Source: Bacillota bacterium (GTDB lineage Bacteria; Bacillota; Limnochordia; Darwinibacteriales; JAAYFS01). Taken from it: a stretch of 64,000 nucleotides of DNA. Position 1 is the first letter of the stretch. Each line of letters begins with the position of its first letter. The position numbers and the translations under genes were made by a program. This document shows, piece after piece, positions 28,444-40,597 of the stretch. The stretch lies in NCBI GenBank assembly GCA_012728115.1, contig JAAYFS010000023.1, positions 30,049 through 94,048 on the forward strand, written 5' to 3'. The notes beneath the pieces are model-generated. The model was not told the origin of the DNA, made no database searches, and worked only from the letters and a program-made list of their open reading frames with translations.

Positions 28444-30102
28444 CTAAAACAAGCAAGACCCTCCTATGAATTCCCGAATAATCGAATTATTAGGAATCAG
28501 ATGCTCGTCCTCGATCGGCTGAAAATGACTTAGGAACCTCAGTAATCTTCTAGCTTCTGAATATTCTGGGTAACTTCGATCGATTTCTAACAATAACGGT
28601 TCAATATGCCTTTTAAGGACGCCTAACTCATAATCTAAAGCTGAGTTAAACATTACATCTGCATCTTCTTGGAATGGAAAGATATGCCGTTCCTCACCGC
28701 GACGAACCAAAGGCCACCTTCTTAAAGTGTCAATGATACTAGCAGAACGGAATTGATTATCTCTTACCATTCTCCTAATTAGCCGAGCATCTGTTGTCGG
28801 TATTCTTATGTGATCATCAATATTTAGATTTGTTAAGGCACTAATGTAGATCTTAAATTTTCTTCCCTTAGGAATGGCCGAAGTCAACTTATCGTTCAAT
28901 CCATGGATTCCCTCGATAATAATGGGTTGGTCTTCAGAAACTTGTAGAGTCTCCCCAAGCCACTCTCGCCTTCCAGTCAAGAAATTGAATCGGGGTAATT
29001 CAATCGCTTCTCCTTGAATTAACTTACTAAGATGTTCATTAAATAAAGGAATATCGATCGCTTCTAACGCTTCAAAATCATAATTTCCATCTTCATCCTT
29101 TGGTGTATCTTCACGATTTAGGAAGTAATCGTCTAAACCAATCGCAATGGGCTCAAGTCCATTTACTCGTAACTGAGTCGCAAGACGCTGGGCAAATGAC
29201 GTCTTACCTGATGATGAAGGTCCAGCAATCAAAATAAGTCTGAGTCGATCCTTATTTAAAGCAATTCGATCCGCGATCGCAGCAATTTGTTTTTCATGGT
29301 ATGCTTCAGAAACACGGATAAGGTTACCAATTTGCCCAGATAGGATAACCGCATTGAGTTCTGCCGCGTTGGTCACTCTGATATTCTTACCCCATTTTTC
29401 AGCCTTAAAATAAACATTTGCTAATTTACCTTGCTCTACAAATGGAGCGACTACGGTCGGATTGTGTTTTTTGGGAAACTCAATAATAAATCCAGGTAAG
29501 TAGAATCTTAACTTAAAAGTTTTTAAATAACCCGTTGAGGGAACAGTGATACCTGATAAATAGTCGTAATAATCATCGCATTTGTAGACCGTTATCTCCT
29601 TATGAGGCGAAAATTTGAGTAGGTTAACCTTATCATAAAGATCCTGACCACGGAAGAGTTCAATACCCTCCTCAATAGGGATTTTTTTGCGTTCAAAGGG
29701 AAGATTTTGATCAACTAGCTGCTGCATCATATTCTCAATTTCTTTAATATCCTTCTCCACTAAGGGTCGTCCAAACTCGATCTCACCATAGATTCCATTA
29801 CTCAACGAATGTTTGATATGAATCCGAGACTTCGGTAACACTTTCTTGGTTGCAACGATTAGGAGAAAAACAAGACTATTACGATAGATTCGCATCCCTT
29901 CATCGGTTGTCACACTAATAAGCTCTATCACGCTATTTTCTGTAACTTCATGAGAATACATCCTCACGGAATTATTTACCTTTACCGCCACATTTGGGAA
30001 ACTAGCTTCTTGCTCAGACAATAACTCAAAAACAGTAGTGCCCTCTTCAATCTCTAGATGTCGCTCACCAATTCTTACACTAACTTTTTTTGTTTTTGTC
30101 AT
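28444..30102 (-). CDS. TGS-domain uridine kinase-like protein (Udk/PRK family)
   Basis: ThrRS-like N-terminus; Walker A LIAGPSSSGKTSFAQRL, LDDYFLNREDTP. Confidence 0.85.
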   Translation of the reverse strand: MTKTKKVSVRIGERHLEIEEGTTVFELLSEQEASFPNVAVKVNNSVRMYSHEVTENSVIELISVTTDEGMRIYRNSLVFLLIVATKKVLPKSRIHIKHSLSNGIYGEIEFGRPLVEKDIKEIENMMQQLVDQNLPFERKKIPIEEGIELFRGQDLYDKVNLLKFSPHKEITVYKCDDYYDYLSGITVPSTGYLKTFKLRFYLPGFIIEFPKKHNPTVVAPFVEQGKLANVYFKAEKWGKNIRVTNAAELNAVILSGQIGNLIRVSEAYHEKQIAAIADRIALNKDRLRLILIAGPSSSGKTSFAQRLATQLRVNGLEPIAIGLDDYFLNREDTPKDEDGNYDFEALEAIDIPLFNEHLSKLIQGEAIELPRFNFLTGRREWLGETLQVSEDQPIIIEGIHGLNDKLTSAIPKGRKFKIYISALTNLNIDDHIRIPTTDARLIRRMVRDNQFRSASIIDTLRRWPLVRRGEERHIFPFQEDADVMFNSALDYELGVLKRHIEPLLLEIDRSYPEYSEARRLLRFLSHFQPIEDEHLIPNNSIIREFIGGSCLF

Positions 30103-30154
30103 TAAAGCTCCCTCCTAAAGCGTCTCTTTTCTTTCAGCTAAGCCTATTTCCAGG

Positions 30155-30598
30155 TTATCCTATCTTCGCTAACCGATTTCGACTGAATCTGAATACAGAG
30201 CTTACCACAATTATTCCCCCTGCTATAGCACCTGCCATAAATACTGTTGATGCAAGTTCTTCGATCCCTGTAACATAATCATTGCGTAAAAAACTTAACA
30301 TAGTCATGTATGCTTTACCCCCAGGAACCAAGGGGAAAATGCCAGGAATAAGGAAAAGAATTGAAGGTTCGCGAATCCAACGAGCAAAGAGTTCACTAAT
30401 AAGTGCCGTGGTTGTTGCACCAATAAAGATCGCTGTCACCTGATTTACATATAAAGCTGCCATTTCTGATGTCGCCATACCTAACATTCCAACTAAGCCT
30501 GAGATAATTAGCAGCCTTTTTGGAATTCTATAGAGAACAGCGAATGCGATCGATCCAATGAAACTCGCTATCATAATAATAATCATTCTAAGCTCCAC
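30155..30598 (-). CDS. Threonine/serine exporter ThrE, C-terminal subunit (DUF3815-type)
   Basis: Multi-TM, FLIPGIFPLVPGGKAYMTM. Confidence 0.85.
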   Translation of the reverse strand: MELRMIIIMIASFIGSIAFAVLYRIPKRLLIISGLVGMLGMATSEMAALYVNQVTAIFIGATTTALISELFARWIREPSILFLIPGIFPLVPGGKAYMTMLSFLRNDYVTGIEELASTVFMAGAIAGGIIVVSSVFRFSRNRLAKIG

Positions 30599-31337
30599 CC
30601 CATCCCAATACTAAGGCAACTCCTGCTGCAACCGCAACAGCAATGGTTGCCGCTTCAGCACTTCTAGCTACTCCTGATAAAAGTTCCCCGCTTATAACGT
30701 CACGTACCGCAGTAGTAATTAAAACTCCAGGCACCAGCACCATCACACCAGAGAGAATGATAATGTCGCGATCAAGGTCGAAAAACAACACAAATATTTT
30801 ACACATAATTGCAGCCAAGGCTCCCCCAGCCATCGTTAAAAGAAATCTCGGTACCCGATGTTCCCCAATTACATCTACCATGGTTAGAATGGTAAATCCG
30901 ATGATAGCACCTAAAATCGCTTCCCATGTATTACCACCGAAAAGGTAAGCAAAACTACCGCTACCTATTCCGCCAATAGCACGAATCTTCCAATTATATT
31001 TGTTCTCGGTAGCCTGGATCTTCTTTAGTTCCTCTAACACTTCTTCGATAGGCATACCATCCATAAAAGCACGCGACAAAGAATTAATCTGTGCTATTTT
31101 CGAAAGATCATTATCTACCCTTCTTATTCTTCTTACCCTTGTATAAACTCTATCTTCTGGCGATTTGGCTGTCATAAATATTCCAGTTGGGGTAGCAAAC
31201 ACTTCTACATTACTTAGTCCAGCCTTGCGTGCCATTAATTCCATTGTTTCTTCAACTCGGTGGATTTCTGCACCACTAGTAAGCAACAAGGAACCTGCAA
31301 GCATCACTGTATCAAAGATTTGTTCGTTATTTAACAT
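30588..31337 (-). CDS. Threonine/serine exporter ThrE, N-terminal subunit (DUF1212-type)
   Basis: LLTSGAEIHRVEETMELMARKAG, GVMVLVPGVLITTAVRDVISGELLSG; start refined to MLNNEQIF. Confidence 0.87.
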   Translation of the reverse strand: MLNNEQIFDTVMLAGSLLLTSGAEIHRVEETMELMARKAGLSNVEVFATPTGIFMTAKSPEDRVYTRVRRIRRVDNDLSKIAQINSLSRAFMDGMPIEEVLEELKKIQATENKYNWKIRAIGGIGSGSFAYLFGGNTWEAILGAIIGFTILTMVDVIGEHRVPRFLLTMAGGALAAIMCKIFVLFFDLDRDIIILSGVMVLVPGVLITTAVRDVISGELLSGVARSAEAATIAVAVAAGVALVLGWGGA

Positions 31338-31442
31338 TATATCACCTCTATTACGGCGGATTCCAAAAAGGAAGAAGATATCCTTTTGTGGAAAGAATAC
31401 TTTGTTGTAACACGATATCATCAAGTCAGGAGGACAAAGATT

Positions 31443-32576
31443 ATGAATATTAACAAAACACGATTGATTGAAGAGTTCATCGAACTAGTATCAACCGATA
31501 GTGGTACTGGCGAGGAAAGAGAGATCGCTGATAAACTTACCGCAAAACTTAAAGCTCTTGGCTGTAGCGTCTACGAAGACGATGCATGGAAAACACTCAA
31601 GGAACGCTCAATCGAGAGCAATACAGGAAATCTAGTTGCCAAACTCGACGGCACCCAGAAAGATGTACCAACTTTACTATTTTGTGCCCATATGGATAGA
31701 GTAACCCCTGGAAAAGGAATAAAACCTATCATCGAAAATGATATTATCAAAAGTGATGGCACTACAATCCTAGCTGCAGACGATGTTGCTGGTATCGTCG
31801 CTATCCTTGAAGGTGTGCGCACCATTCAAGAAAATGGCATCGAACATGGGGATATCGAAATCGTGTTTACTATTGCCGAGGAAGGTGGCCTCAATGGTGC
31901 GAAGGGATTAGATCCTTCAAGACTTGCTGCCACCCATGGATACTGTCTCGATGCAAATGGGACGGTAGGAACCATCGTTACTAGTGCTCCAGCACAAAAA
32001 GGACTGAAAGTAAATATTTATGGAAAAGCTGCTCATGCTGGTATTAGTCCAGAATCAGGAATTAGCGCCATTTTAGTAGCTGCTAACGCACTCACCAGAA
32101 TGCAACTGGGCAGAATCGACGAGGAAACTACTGCCAATATTGGAATATTCCAGGCTGGTGTTGCTACTAACATTATAACAGAACAAGCCTACTTAGAGGG
32201 TGAAATCCGATCACGAAATCCAGAAAAACTTAAAAAACATACCCAACATATTAAAGATGTTCTTACTGAGGTCGCTAATGAATTTGGTGCAAAAGTGGAA
32301 ATCGAAATCAATGACTTATATCCTAGTTTCAACCTTACAGAAAACGATGCGGTTGTTCAATTAGCACTGCGTGCAGCAGCAAAAATCGACCTCCAACCAA
32401 TTCTTGGAAAAACTGGTGGTGGAAGTGATGCCAATATCATCAATGGTAAAGGAATTCCTTCCGTAGTTCTTGGCCTTGGCTTTGAAGATGTTCATTCCAC
32501 CAAGGAACGAATCGCTATTAGTGAATTGGAAAATGCTGCTCGATTAGTGGCTTCTTTAATAAAGGAAAATAAATAA
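31443..32576 (+). CDS. M20 family peptidase T-like aminopeptidase
   Basis: LLFCAHMDRVTPG, ILAADDVAGI, TIAEEGGLNGAKGLD, GKTGGGSDANIING. Confidence 0.88.
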   Translation: MNINKTRLIEEFIELVSTDSGTGEEREIADKLTAKLKALGCSVYEDDAWKTLKERSIESNTGNLVAKLDGTQKDVPTLLFCAHMDRVTPGKGIKPIIENDIIKSDGTTILAADDVAGIVAILEGVRTIQENGIEHGDIEIVFTIAEEGGLNGAKGLDPSRLAATHGYCLDANGTVGTIVTSAPAQKGLKVNIYGKAAHAGISPESGISAILVAANALTRMQLGRIDEETTANIGIFQAGVATNIITEQAYLEGEIRSRNPEKLKKHTQHIKDVLTEVANEFGAKVEIEINDLYPSFNLTENDAVVQLALRAAAKIDLQPILGKTGGGSDANIINGKGIPSVVLGLGFEDVHSTKERIAISELENAARLVASLIKENK

Positions 32577-32583
32577 GAAAAAC

Positions 32584-32640
32584 AAGAGCCTATTAACTTT
32601 ATTCGTCGGACAGGTGAATTGTTAATAGGCTCTTATTTAA
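32584..32640. terminator. Bidirectional terminator between convergent genes
   Basis: 14-bp stem AAGAGCCTATTAAC/GTTAATAGGCTCTT. Confidence 0.8.
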
Positions 32641-34005
32641 TTATACCTTTAACAATTTCCATTTGCCGCGTCTAAAAGTGATCCACATAAGTCCAGATCT
32701 GGTCACTAAATCAACAACCATCGCGATCCAGGCGCCTACCAAGCCAAGTTTAAAGGTAATTGCCAATAGATACGCAAGTGTTATTCTCAGACCTAAGAAG
32801 CCCATGGTAGTAATCTTCATAATAGTCTTGGTATCTCCTGCACCTCGCAACCCACCTGAGTAAGTTTGCAGAAACGCCAAAGGCGGTTGAGCGATCGCCA
32901 CAAGTCTTAAACAGACCGCTGCTAAATCGATAACTTCTGGATCGGAAGTAAAAAGCGCAACGATTTGGTATGGGAAAAGGAAAAACAATGCCCCCATAAT
33001 ACTCATCACCACAAACGCCATTCTTGCTGAAATATTACCCGACTTTTCAGCAAGATCAGGATCATTAGCACCAAGGCTCTGCCCTACTAAGGTAGTTGCT
33101 GCCAAGGCGAATCCCCAGCCAGGCATGTAAGACAAGGATTCGGCATTAATTGCCACTTGGTGGGCAGCATACGATACTGTTCCTAAAGACGCTACAATCA
33201 TGGTATACAAAAGTTGCCCGATCCTCATTGTTCCTTGCTCAAAAGCTGCTGGTAAACCGATGGTAAGAATTCTTTTGATAATTTTTTTATCGAATCTATA
33301 AGGACCCTTGAGGTTAACGCTAAGTAAAGGGCTACGCAACAATACCACTAAAGCGATTATTCCACCTACCACTTGAGCAAGTGTTGTACCAAGAGCGGCT
33401 CCATTTACCCCCATCGCAGGGAACGGTCCATTACCATAAATGAAGAAATAGTTACCTACCAAATTTAAAATATTTACGGTCATGGTAACAAGCATTGGAG
33501 TTCTAGTATTTCCCGCCCCTCGCAGAACCGCATTAGTTATCATCAAAAAGAAATTCATAATGACTGCAGCAGAAACAATCTTAACATATCCTGTACTTAA
33601 ACTAAGTACCTCAGGTTCACTATTTTTAAATAATAGATGAAGGATATTTTGACCAAAGAGCAGCAATATCGCCATCACTGATCCTGCAAGCACAATACCC
33701 ATAAAGATTGACTGCCGTGCGACATCCCCTGCTTCTTTCGGTTCGCGTGCACCAATGTGTCTAGCTACCAAGGCGGTACTTCCTGTCGATACAGCAGCAA
33801 AAACAGTGGTTGCAAACCAATTTATTTGGTTTGCCAAACCAACAGAAGCTAATGCTTCTTTACCCAAACGCCCAACCATAATAGTATCCACTATTCCAAC
33901 CGTCATCTGTAAACTCATTTCAATGATCGCTGGCCACGCTAAAATGAATACTTTCTTCCATAAAGCACTACGTTCTTGTGCTACAACTTGGTGCTCAACA
34001 CTCAT
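32641..34005 (-). CDS. MATE family efflux transporter
   Basis: 12-TM MatE protein, GTVSYAAHQVAINAES, VLRGAGNTRTPM; start refined to MSVEHQ. Confidence 0.92.
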   Translation of the reverse strand: MSVEHQVVAQERSALWKKVFILAWPAIIEMSLQMTVGIVDTIMVGRLGKEALASVGLANQINWFATTVFAAVSTGSTALVARHIGAREPKEAGDVARQSIFMGIVLAGSVMAILLLFGQNILHLLFKNSEPEVLSLSTGYVKIVSAAVIMNFFLMITNAVLRGAGNTRTPMLVTMTVNILNLVGNYFFIYGNGPFPAMGVNGAALGTTLAQVVGGIIALVVLLRSPLLSVNLKGPYRFDKKIIKRILTIGLPAAFEQGTMRIGQLLYTMIVASLGTVSYAAHQVAINAESLSYMPGWGFALAATTLVGQSLGANDPDLAEKSGNISARMAFVVMSIMGALFFLFPYQIVALFTSDPEVIDLAAVCLRLVAIAQPPLAFLQTYSGGLRGAGDTKTIMKITTMGFLGLRITLAYLLAITFKLGLVGAWIAMVVDLVTRSGLMWITFRRGKWKLLKV

Positions 34006-34023
34006 TGCATTCACTCCCAAAAC

Positions 34024-34066
34024 AAAAAGACAACCCAATAAGGAAGTTAATCACTTCCCTCTTGGG
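34024..34066 (-). terminator. Terminator of leu operon
   Basis: Minus strand CCCAA-GA-GGGAAGT-GATTA-ACTTCC-TTA-TTGGG then TTGTCTTTTT. Confidence 0.65.
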
Positions 34067-34134
34067 ATGTTTTTAGTAATCATCGAGTCAACAGGACGAA
34101 CGATAGACCCAAGTATGAGCCTATCGCTCGAAAA

Positions 34135-34626
34135 TTACGCCTTTTGCTTTATATAATTGATAAGCCCATCAGCGACCATAATCTCCTGCATAAAGTCAGG
34201 AAATGGTTGTGCTTGATATTTTTGACCCTTAGTTTCATTGTATATTGTTCCAGTCCCAAAGTCAACTTGAACAATATCTCCAGCGTCGATATTCTCAACC
34301 GCTTCGGCACACTCCAAAATCGGAAAGCCGATATTGATTGAATTGCGATAAAAAATGCGAGCAAATGTTGTAGCAATTACACATGAAACTCCAGCAGCTT
34401 TGATAGCTATTGGGGCGTGTTCCCGTGAACTGCCACAACCAAAGTTCTTACCAGCAACAATGATATCCCCAGGTTCTACTTTCTCCACAAAGCTGCTATC
34501 TATATCTTCCATACAATGTTTCGCAAGTTCTGCTGGGTCCGAAGTATTTAAATACCTTGCTGGTATGATCACGTCCGTATCTACATTATTTCCGTATTTA
34601 AAAACCTTTCCCTTCGCTCTCATCAT
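34135..34626 (-). CDS. leuD: 3-isopropylmalate dehydratase small subunit
   Basis: [30 protein letters not shown]. Confidence 0.93.
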   Translation of the reverse strand: MMRAKGKVFKYGNNVDTDVIIPARYLNTSDPAELAKHCMEDIDSSFVEKVEPGDIIVAGKNFGCGSSREHAPIAIKAAGVSCVIATTFARIFYRNSINIGFPILECAEAVENIDAGDIVQVDFGTGTIYNETKGQKYQAQPFPDFMQEIMVADGLINYIKQKA

Positions 34627-34634
34627 TACCCTCC

Positions 34635-35897
34635 TTACGCTACCTCTTCAGGATTTGAAATCTTACCTGTTAAGGCTGAAGCTGCTGCCACTGCAGGGCT
34701 AGCTAGATAGACTTCGGATTCTTCGTGTCCCATTCTTCCCACAAAGTTCCTATTAGTAGTAGCTACAGCACGTTCGCCTTTTGCCAAAATTCCCATATGC
34801 CCACCTAAACAAGGTCCGCAAGTAGGAGTGCTTACAATTGCGCCAGCCTCTATAAAGATCTCGATCAGACCTTCTCTCAAAGCTTGAAGGTAAATATTTT
34901 GTGTTGCGGGGAAAATTATGGTCCGTACCCCTTTCGCTACTTTTCTACCTTTAAGGATTTCTGCAGCGGCACGAAGATCGCTAATGCGTCCATTGGTACA
35001 CGAACCAATGACTACCTGATCGATTTTAATATCTCCAACCTCATCAATTGTCCTGGTATTATCAGGTAGATGTGGGAAAGATACAGTTGGCCGGATACTT
35101 GCCAGATCGATCTCGATTACTTGATGATACTCTGCATCTTCATCAGGTTCATAAATTACATATTCCTTGGTAGAATGAGCTTTCACATACTCTAATGTTT
35201 TCTCATCAACTAAGAAAATACCGTTTTTCGCTCCCGCTTCAATCGCCATATTCGCCATTGTGAATCGATCATCCATTGAAAGGTATTGCAATCCATCACC
35301 AACAAACTCCATGGATTTATACAAGGCACCATCAACACCGATGAGACCGATAATGTGTAAAATAATATCTTTACCACTCACCCATTCGGATGGCTTACCA
35401 GTTAACACGAACTTGATCGCTGCTGGTACTCTAAACCACGCCTGTCCTGTAGCCATACCTGCAGCCATATCTGTACTTCCAATTCCTGTCGAAAAAGCGC
35501 CTAGTGCGCCATAGGTACAAGTATGAGAATCCGCTCCGATTACCACATCACCTGGTACAACCAAACCCTTTTCTGGAATTAAAGCATGCTCAATACCCAT
35601 TTCGCCGACTTCAAAGTAATTCTCAATATCTTTGTCATAGGCAAATTCTCGAATGAATCGGCATTGTTCAGCGGACTTAATGTCTTTGTTAGGAGTAAAG
35701 TGATCAGGTACAATTGCTACTTTACTTTTATCAAAAACTTCAGTGAAACCCGCCTTATTAAACTCTTTTATCGCAACTGGTGAAGTGATATCGTTGCCCA
35801 AAACTAAATCGAGATTGGCTTGGATCAACTGTCCCACTTCAACTTTATCTAAGCCAGCATGAGCAGCAAGAATCTTCTGTGTCATGGTCATTCCCAT
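34635..35897 (-). CDS. leuC: 3-isopropylmalate dehydratase large subunit (HacA-type)
   Basis: [50 protein letters not shown]. Confidence 0.94.
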   Translation of the reverse strand: MGMTMTQKILAAHAGLDKVEVGQLIQANLDLVLGNDITSPVAIKEFNKAGFTEVFDKSKVAIVPDHFTPNKDIKSAEQCRFIREFAYDKDIENYFEVGEMGIEHALIPEKGLVVPGDVVIGADSHTCTYGALGAFSTGIGSTDMAAGMATGQAWFRVPAAIKFVLTGKPSEWVSGKDIILHIIGLIGVDGALYKSMEFVGDGLQYLSMDDRFTMANMAIEAGAKNGIFLVDEKTLEYVKAHSTKEYVIYEPDEDAEYHQVIEIDLASIRPTVSFPHLPDNTRTIDEVGDIKIDQVVIGSCTNGRISDLRAAAEILKGRKVAKGVRTIIFPATQNIYLQALREGLIEIFIEAGAIVSTPTCGPCLGGHMGILAKGERAVATTNRNFVGRMGHEESEVYLASPAVAAASALTGKISNPEEVA

Positions 35898-35920
35898 GAA
35901 CAACCCTCCCTTACCCTTAT

Positions 35921-37525
35921 CTATAAATACGGTTTTATCTTTCGCTCCAGATCCTTTAAGAGTTTGTACTCAATCGAATCTACTAAGGCTATCCAACTTG
36001 CACCAATAATGTCCGTCGATACTCCAACCGTAGTCCAGACATCTTCTCCATCTGTTGATTCAATCAACACTCGAACTTTCGCTGCTGTTGCAGCCGTTGA
36101 TTCAAGAACGCGAACTTTATAATCCGTCAGATGCAAACTCTTTAATTCTGGATAGAATACTTCCAAAGCTTTTCTCAATGCCTTGTCCAAAGCATTAACA
36201 GGTCCATTACCCTCAGCAGCAGTTATTTCTTCTCGATCCTCTACTTTTACTTTAATCATTGCTGCCGAGCTAAACTCTTGATCTTGCGAAAGCTGCTCAC
36301 CCACGATTTTGAAGTGACCGAGTTCAAAAAACGGACGATGCTTTCCTAAATGTTTTCTGATAATCAATTCAAAAGAGCTTTCAGCCCCCTCAAACTGATA
36401 ACCCAGATGCTCTAATTCTTTCAGTTTGGACATGATTTCTTTTGTTTCGGGTGAATCCTTGCTTAGTCGCGGAGCTATTTTTTGGATCTTAGCTAGGATT
36501 GTACTTCGACCCGCGACTTCAGACATTAAGAAACGACGTTCATTTCCTACTAGCTCTGGAGAAATATGTTCAAACGAATGTGGGGCTTTATTAACCCCAT
36601 CAATGTGCATGCCGCCTTTGTGGGCGAAAGCGCTTCGACCAACATAAGGGTCGCGCTCATTGAGAGAAACATTGGCTATTTCCGCAACTAAGCGCGCTGT
36701 GGAAGTTAGATTTGCTAATTGACTAGACTCAACGCAATAATAATTCTTTTTTAATTGTAAATTAGGAATAATCGTGCATAGATTGGCATTACCACAGCGT
36801 TCTCCAATCCCATTAAAAGTTCCCTGAACATGGGTGGCGCCAGCATCCACCGCCATAATGCTGTTGGCAACCGCCATTCCCCCGTCATTATGGCAGTGGA
36901 TGCCGATTATTGCCTGTTGACCAAATTGCTTTACTACCTTCGAGGTTATCTCATAAACTTCAAAAGGAAAGGCACCACCATTTGTTTCACATAAAACTAA
37001 AACATCTGCTCCGCCATCTATAGCAGCCTGAAGAGCCTTAAAAGCATATTCTGGATCATCTTTATATCCATCAAAAAAATGTTCGGCATCAAAGATAACT
37101 TCCTTACCTTTCGATTTAAAGAAGGATATTGTGTCCTTGATCATATTTAGGTTCTCTTCAGGTGATGTTTGAATAATATCAGTTACATGGAACTTCCAGC
37201 TTTTTCCAAAAATAGCTACAGCGGGAGTATTGGCATTTAACAATGACTGAACGTTTTGGTCACCTGTTACAGCGATATCTCGCCTTCTAGTACTCCCGAA
37301 AGCAGTTATCTTGGCATTTTTTAACTCCAACATATTTACTCGTTTAAAAAACTCAAGATCCTTAGGATTAGAGCCAGGATTCCCTGCCTCGATATATTTG
37401 ACTCCGAGTTTATCAAGTGCGGTGACGATATTCAGTTTATCTTGTACCGAAAACGAAATCCCTTCCGCTTGCGCCCCATCTCTTAAAGTGGAATCAAATA
37501 TCGCAATGTCCCTATGAAATGACAT
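35921..37525 (-). CDS. cimA: (R)-citramalate synthase
   Basis: [37 protein letters not shown]-terminal LeuA dimer domain. Confidence 0.93.
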   Translation of the reverse strand: MSFHRDIAIFDSTLRDGAQAEGISFSVQDKLNIVTALDKLGVKYIEAGNPGSNPKDLEFFKRVNMLELKNAKITAFGSTRRRDIAVTGDQNVQSLLNANTPAVAIFGKSWKFHVTDIIQTSPEENLNMIKDTISFFKSKGKEVIFDAEHFFDGYKDDPEYAFKALQAAIDGGADVLVLCETNGGAFPFEVYEITSKVVKQFGQQAIIGIHCHNDGGMAVANSIMAVDAGATHVQGTFNGIGERCGNANLCTIIPNLQLKKNYYCVESSQLANLTSTARLVAEIANVSLNERDPYVGRSAFAHKGGMHIDGVNKAPHSFEHISPELVGNERRFLMSEVAGRSTILAKIQKIAPRLSKDSPETKEIMSKLKELEHLGYQFEGAESSFELIIRKHLGKHRPFFELGHFKIVGEQLSQDQEFSSAAMIKVKVEDREEITAAEGNGPVNALDKALRKALEVFYPELKSLHLTDYKVRVLESTAATAAKVRVLIESTDGEDVWTTVGVSTDIIGASWIALVDSIEYKLLKDLERKIKPYL

Positions 37526-39063
37526 TATTCTCCTACCTCACTTAGCAATGAAAATTCGTAGAGCATTTTGTTTTTTGCGTTTAAATAAGCTTTAACACTA
37601 GCTTCCACAATATCTGTACTCAAGCCACGGCCAGTGAAATGTTGATCAGCCTTGCGAATTTTCACTAAGACTTCACCCTGGGCATCCTTACCCTCAGTTA
37701 CGGAACGCAGGGAGTAATCCACCAACTCAAATTCCAAATCTACAATTCGATCGATAGCCTTAAACGCAGCATCGACTGGTCCATCCCCTGTAGACACTTC
37801 TTCAATTTCCTTTTGCTGATCTGATTTAGTTAGTTTCACTGTAGCAGTAGAGGTAATTGTATTCCCACTATTAATTACCAATCTGCTTAATTGGTAAGCC
37901 TCTGGAAAACTACCTACTCCGCCTGCAACCAATGCTTCAATATCGCGATCTGAAACAACTTTTTTCCTATCAGCTAATTCCTTAAAGGATTGAAATACTT
38001 CATCAAGCTTTTCTTTACTTAATTGATATCCTAAGCTCTTTAATCTATCTTCAAAGGCATGTCGACCAGAGTGTTTCCCCAAAACCATTCGATTGGTCGA
38101 TAGCCCGATCGATTCGGGTGTCATTATCTCATAGGTACTCTTATTGGCCAAAACGCCATGTTGGTGAATACCTGATTCATGAGCAAAAGCATTAGCACCT
38201 ACAATCGCTTTATTTGGCTGGACTTGCACACCTGTAAGCGAGCTAATTAGCCTACTAGAACGGTAGATTTGAGTGGTATCAATAGCATGTTCAAGTTGAT
38301 AAATGTCGCGCCTGGTGTATAAATTCATTACAATCTCTTCTAAGGCAGCGTTTCCAGCTCGCTCACCAAGCCCATTGATAGTACATTCGAGCTGAGTCGC
38401 TCCAGCTTGAGCTGCTGCTAGAGTGTTAGCAACTGCTAAACCAAGGTCGTTATGACAATGCACCGAAATATCGACTTTATCGATATTCGGAACATTATTC
38501 CTAATTTTGGTAATCAACTCAAAAAACTCATTTGGTGTTGTATATCCAACGGTATCGGGCACATTTATTACTGTTGCACCTGCATCGATCACTGCTTCAA
38601 AGATCCGATAAAGAAACTCGGGATTACTACGAGATGCATCTTCTGCTGAGAATTCAATATCATGACAATATTTCTTAGCATATCGAACAGCATCAACTGC
38701 TTGTTCTAACACTTTATCTGGCGACATTCTTAATTTATATTGCATATGGATATCGGAAGTAGCAATAAAAGTATGAATCCGTGGATTTACTGCACCCTTT
38801 ACTGCTTCGTATGCAGCATCGATATCCTTTGGTAAAGCTCTTGCTAAACTCGCAACCGTACAATTCTTAATCATATCTGCTACTTCTTTTACCGCTGCGA
38901 AATCGCCTGGTGATGCAATCGCAAATCCAGCTTCAATCACATCTACCCCGAGCCGTTCGAGCTGTTTGGCAACCTCAAGTTTTTCCTGTAAGTTCATACT
39001 ACAGCCAGGAGCTTGTTCTCCATCCCGTAGTGTGGTATCGAAAATTTTAACCCTCCGTGCCAC
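37525..39063 (-). CDS. leuA: 2-isopropylmalate synthase
   Basis: IFDTTLRDGEQAPGCSMN, HCHNDLGLAVANTLAA, ESGIHQHGVL. Confidence 0.95.
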   Translation of the reverse strand: MARRVKIFDTTLRDGEQAPGCSMNLQEKLEVAKQLERLGVDVIEAGFAIASPGDFAAVKEVADMIKNCTVASLARALPKDIDAAYEAVKGAVNPRIHTFIATSDIHMQYKLRMSPDKVLEQAVDAVRYAKKYCHDIEFSAEDASRSNPEFLYRIFEAVIDAGATVINVPDTVGYTTPNEFFELITKIRNNVPNIDKVDISVHCHNDLGLAVANTLAAAQAGATQLECTINGLGERAGNAALEEIVMNLYTRRDIYQLEHAIDTTQIYRSSRLISSLTGVQVQPNKAIVGANAFAHESGIHQHGVLANKSTYEIMTPESIGLSTNRMVLGKHSGRHAFEDRLKSLGYQLSKEKLDEVFQSFKELADRKKVVSDRDIEALVAGGVGSFPEAYQLSRLVINSGNTITSTATVKLTKSDQQKEIEEVSTGDGPVDAAFKAIDRIVDLEFELVDYSLRSVTEGKDAQGEVLVKIRKADQHFTGRGLSTDIVEASVKAYLNAKNKMLYEFSLLSEVGE

Positions 39064-39078
39064 GGAAATCCCTCCACC

Positions 39079-40591
<1,513 letters not shown>

Positions 40592-40597
40592 TTCCCC

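Noticed and set aside
30155-31337. Split ThrE as a novel two-gene system
   Set aside because: Two-gene ThrE (DUF1212 + DUF3815 halves) is common in Bacillota.
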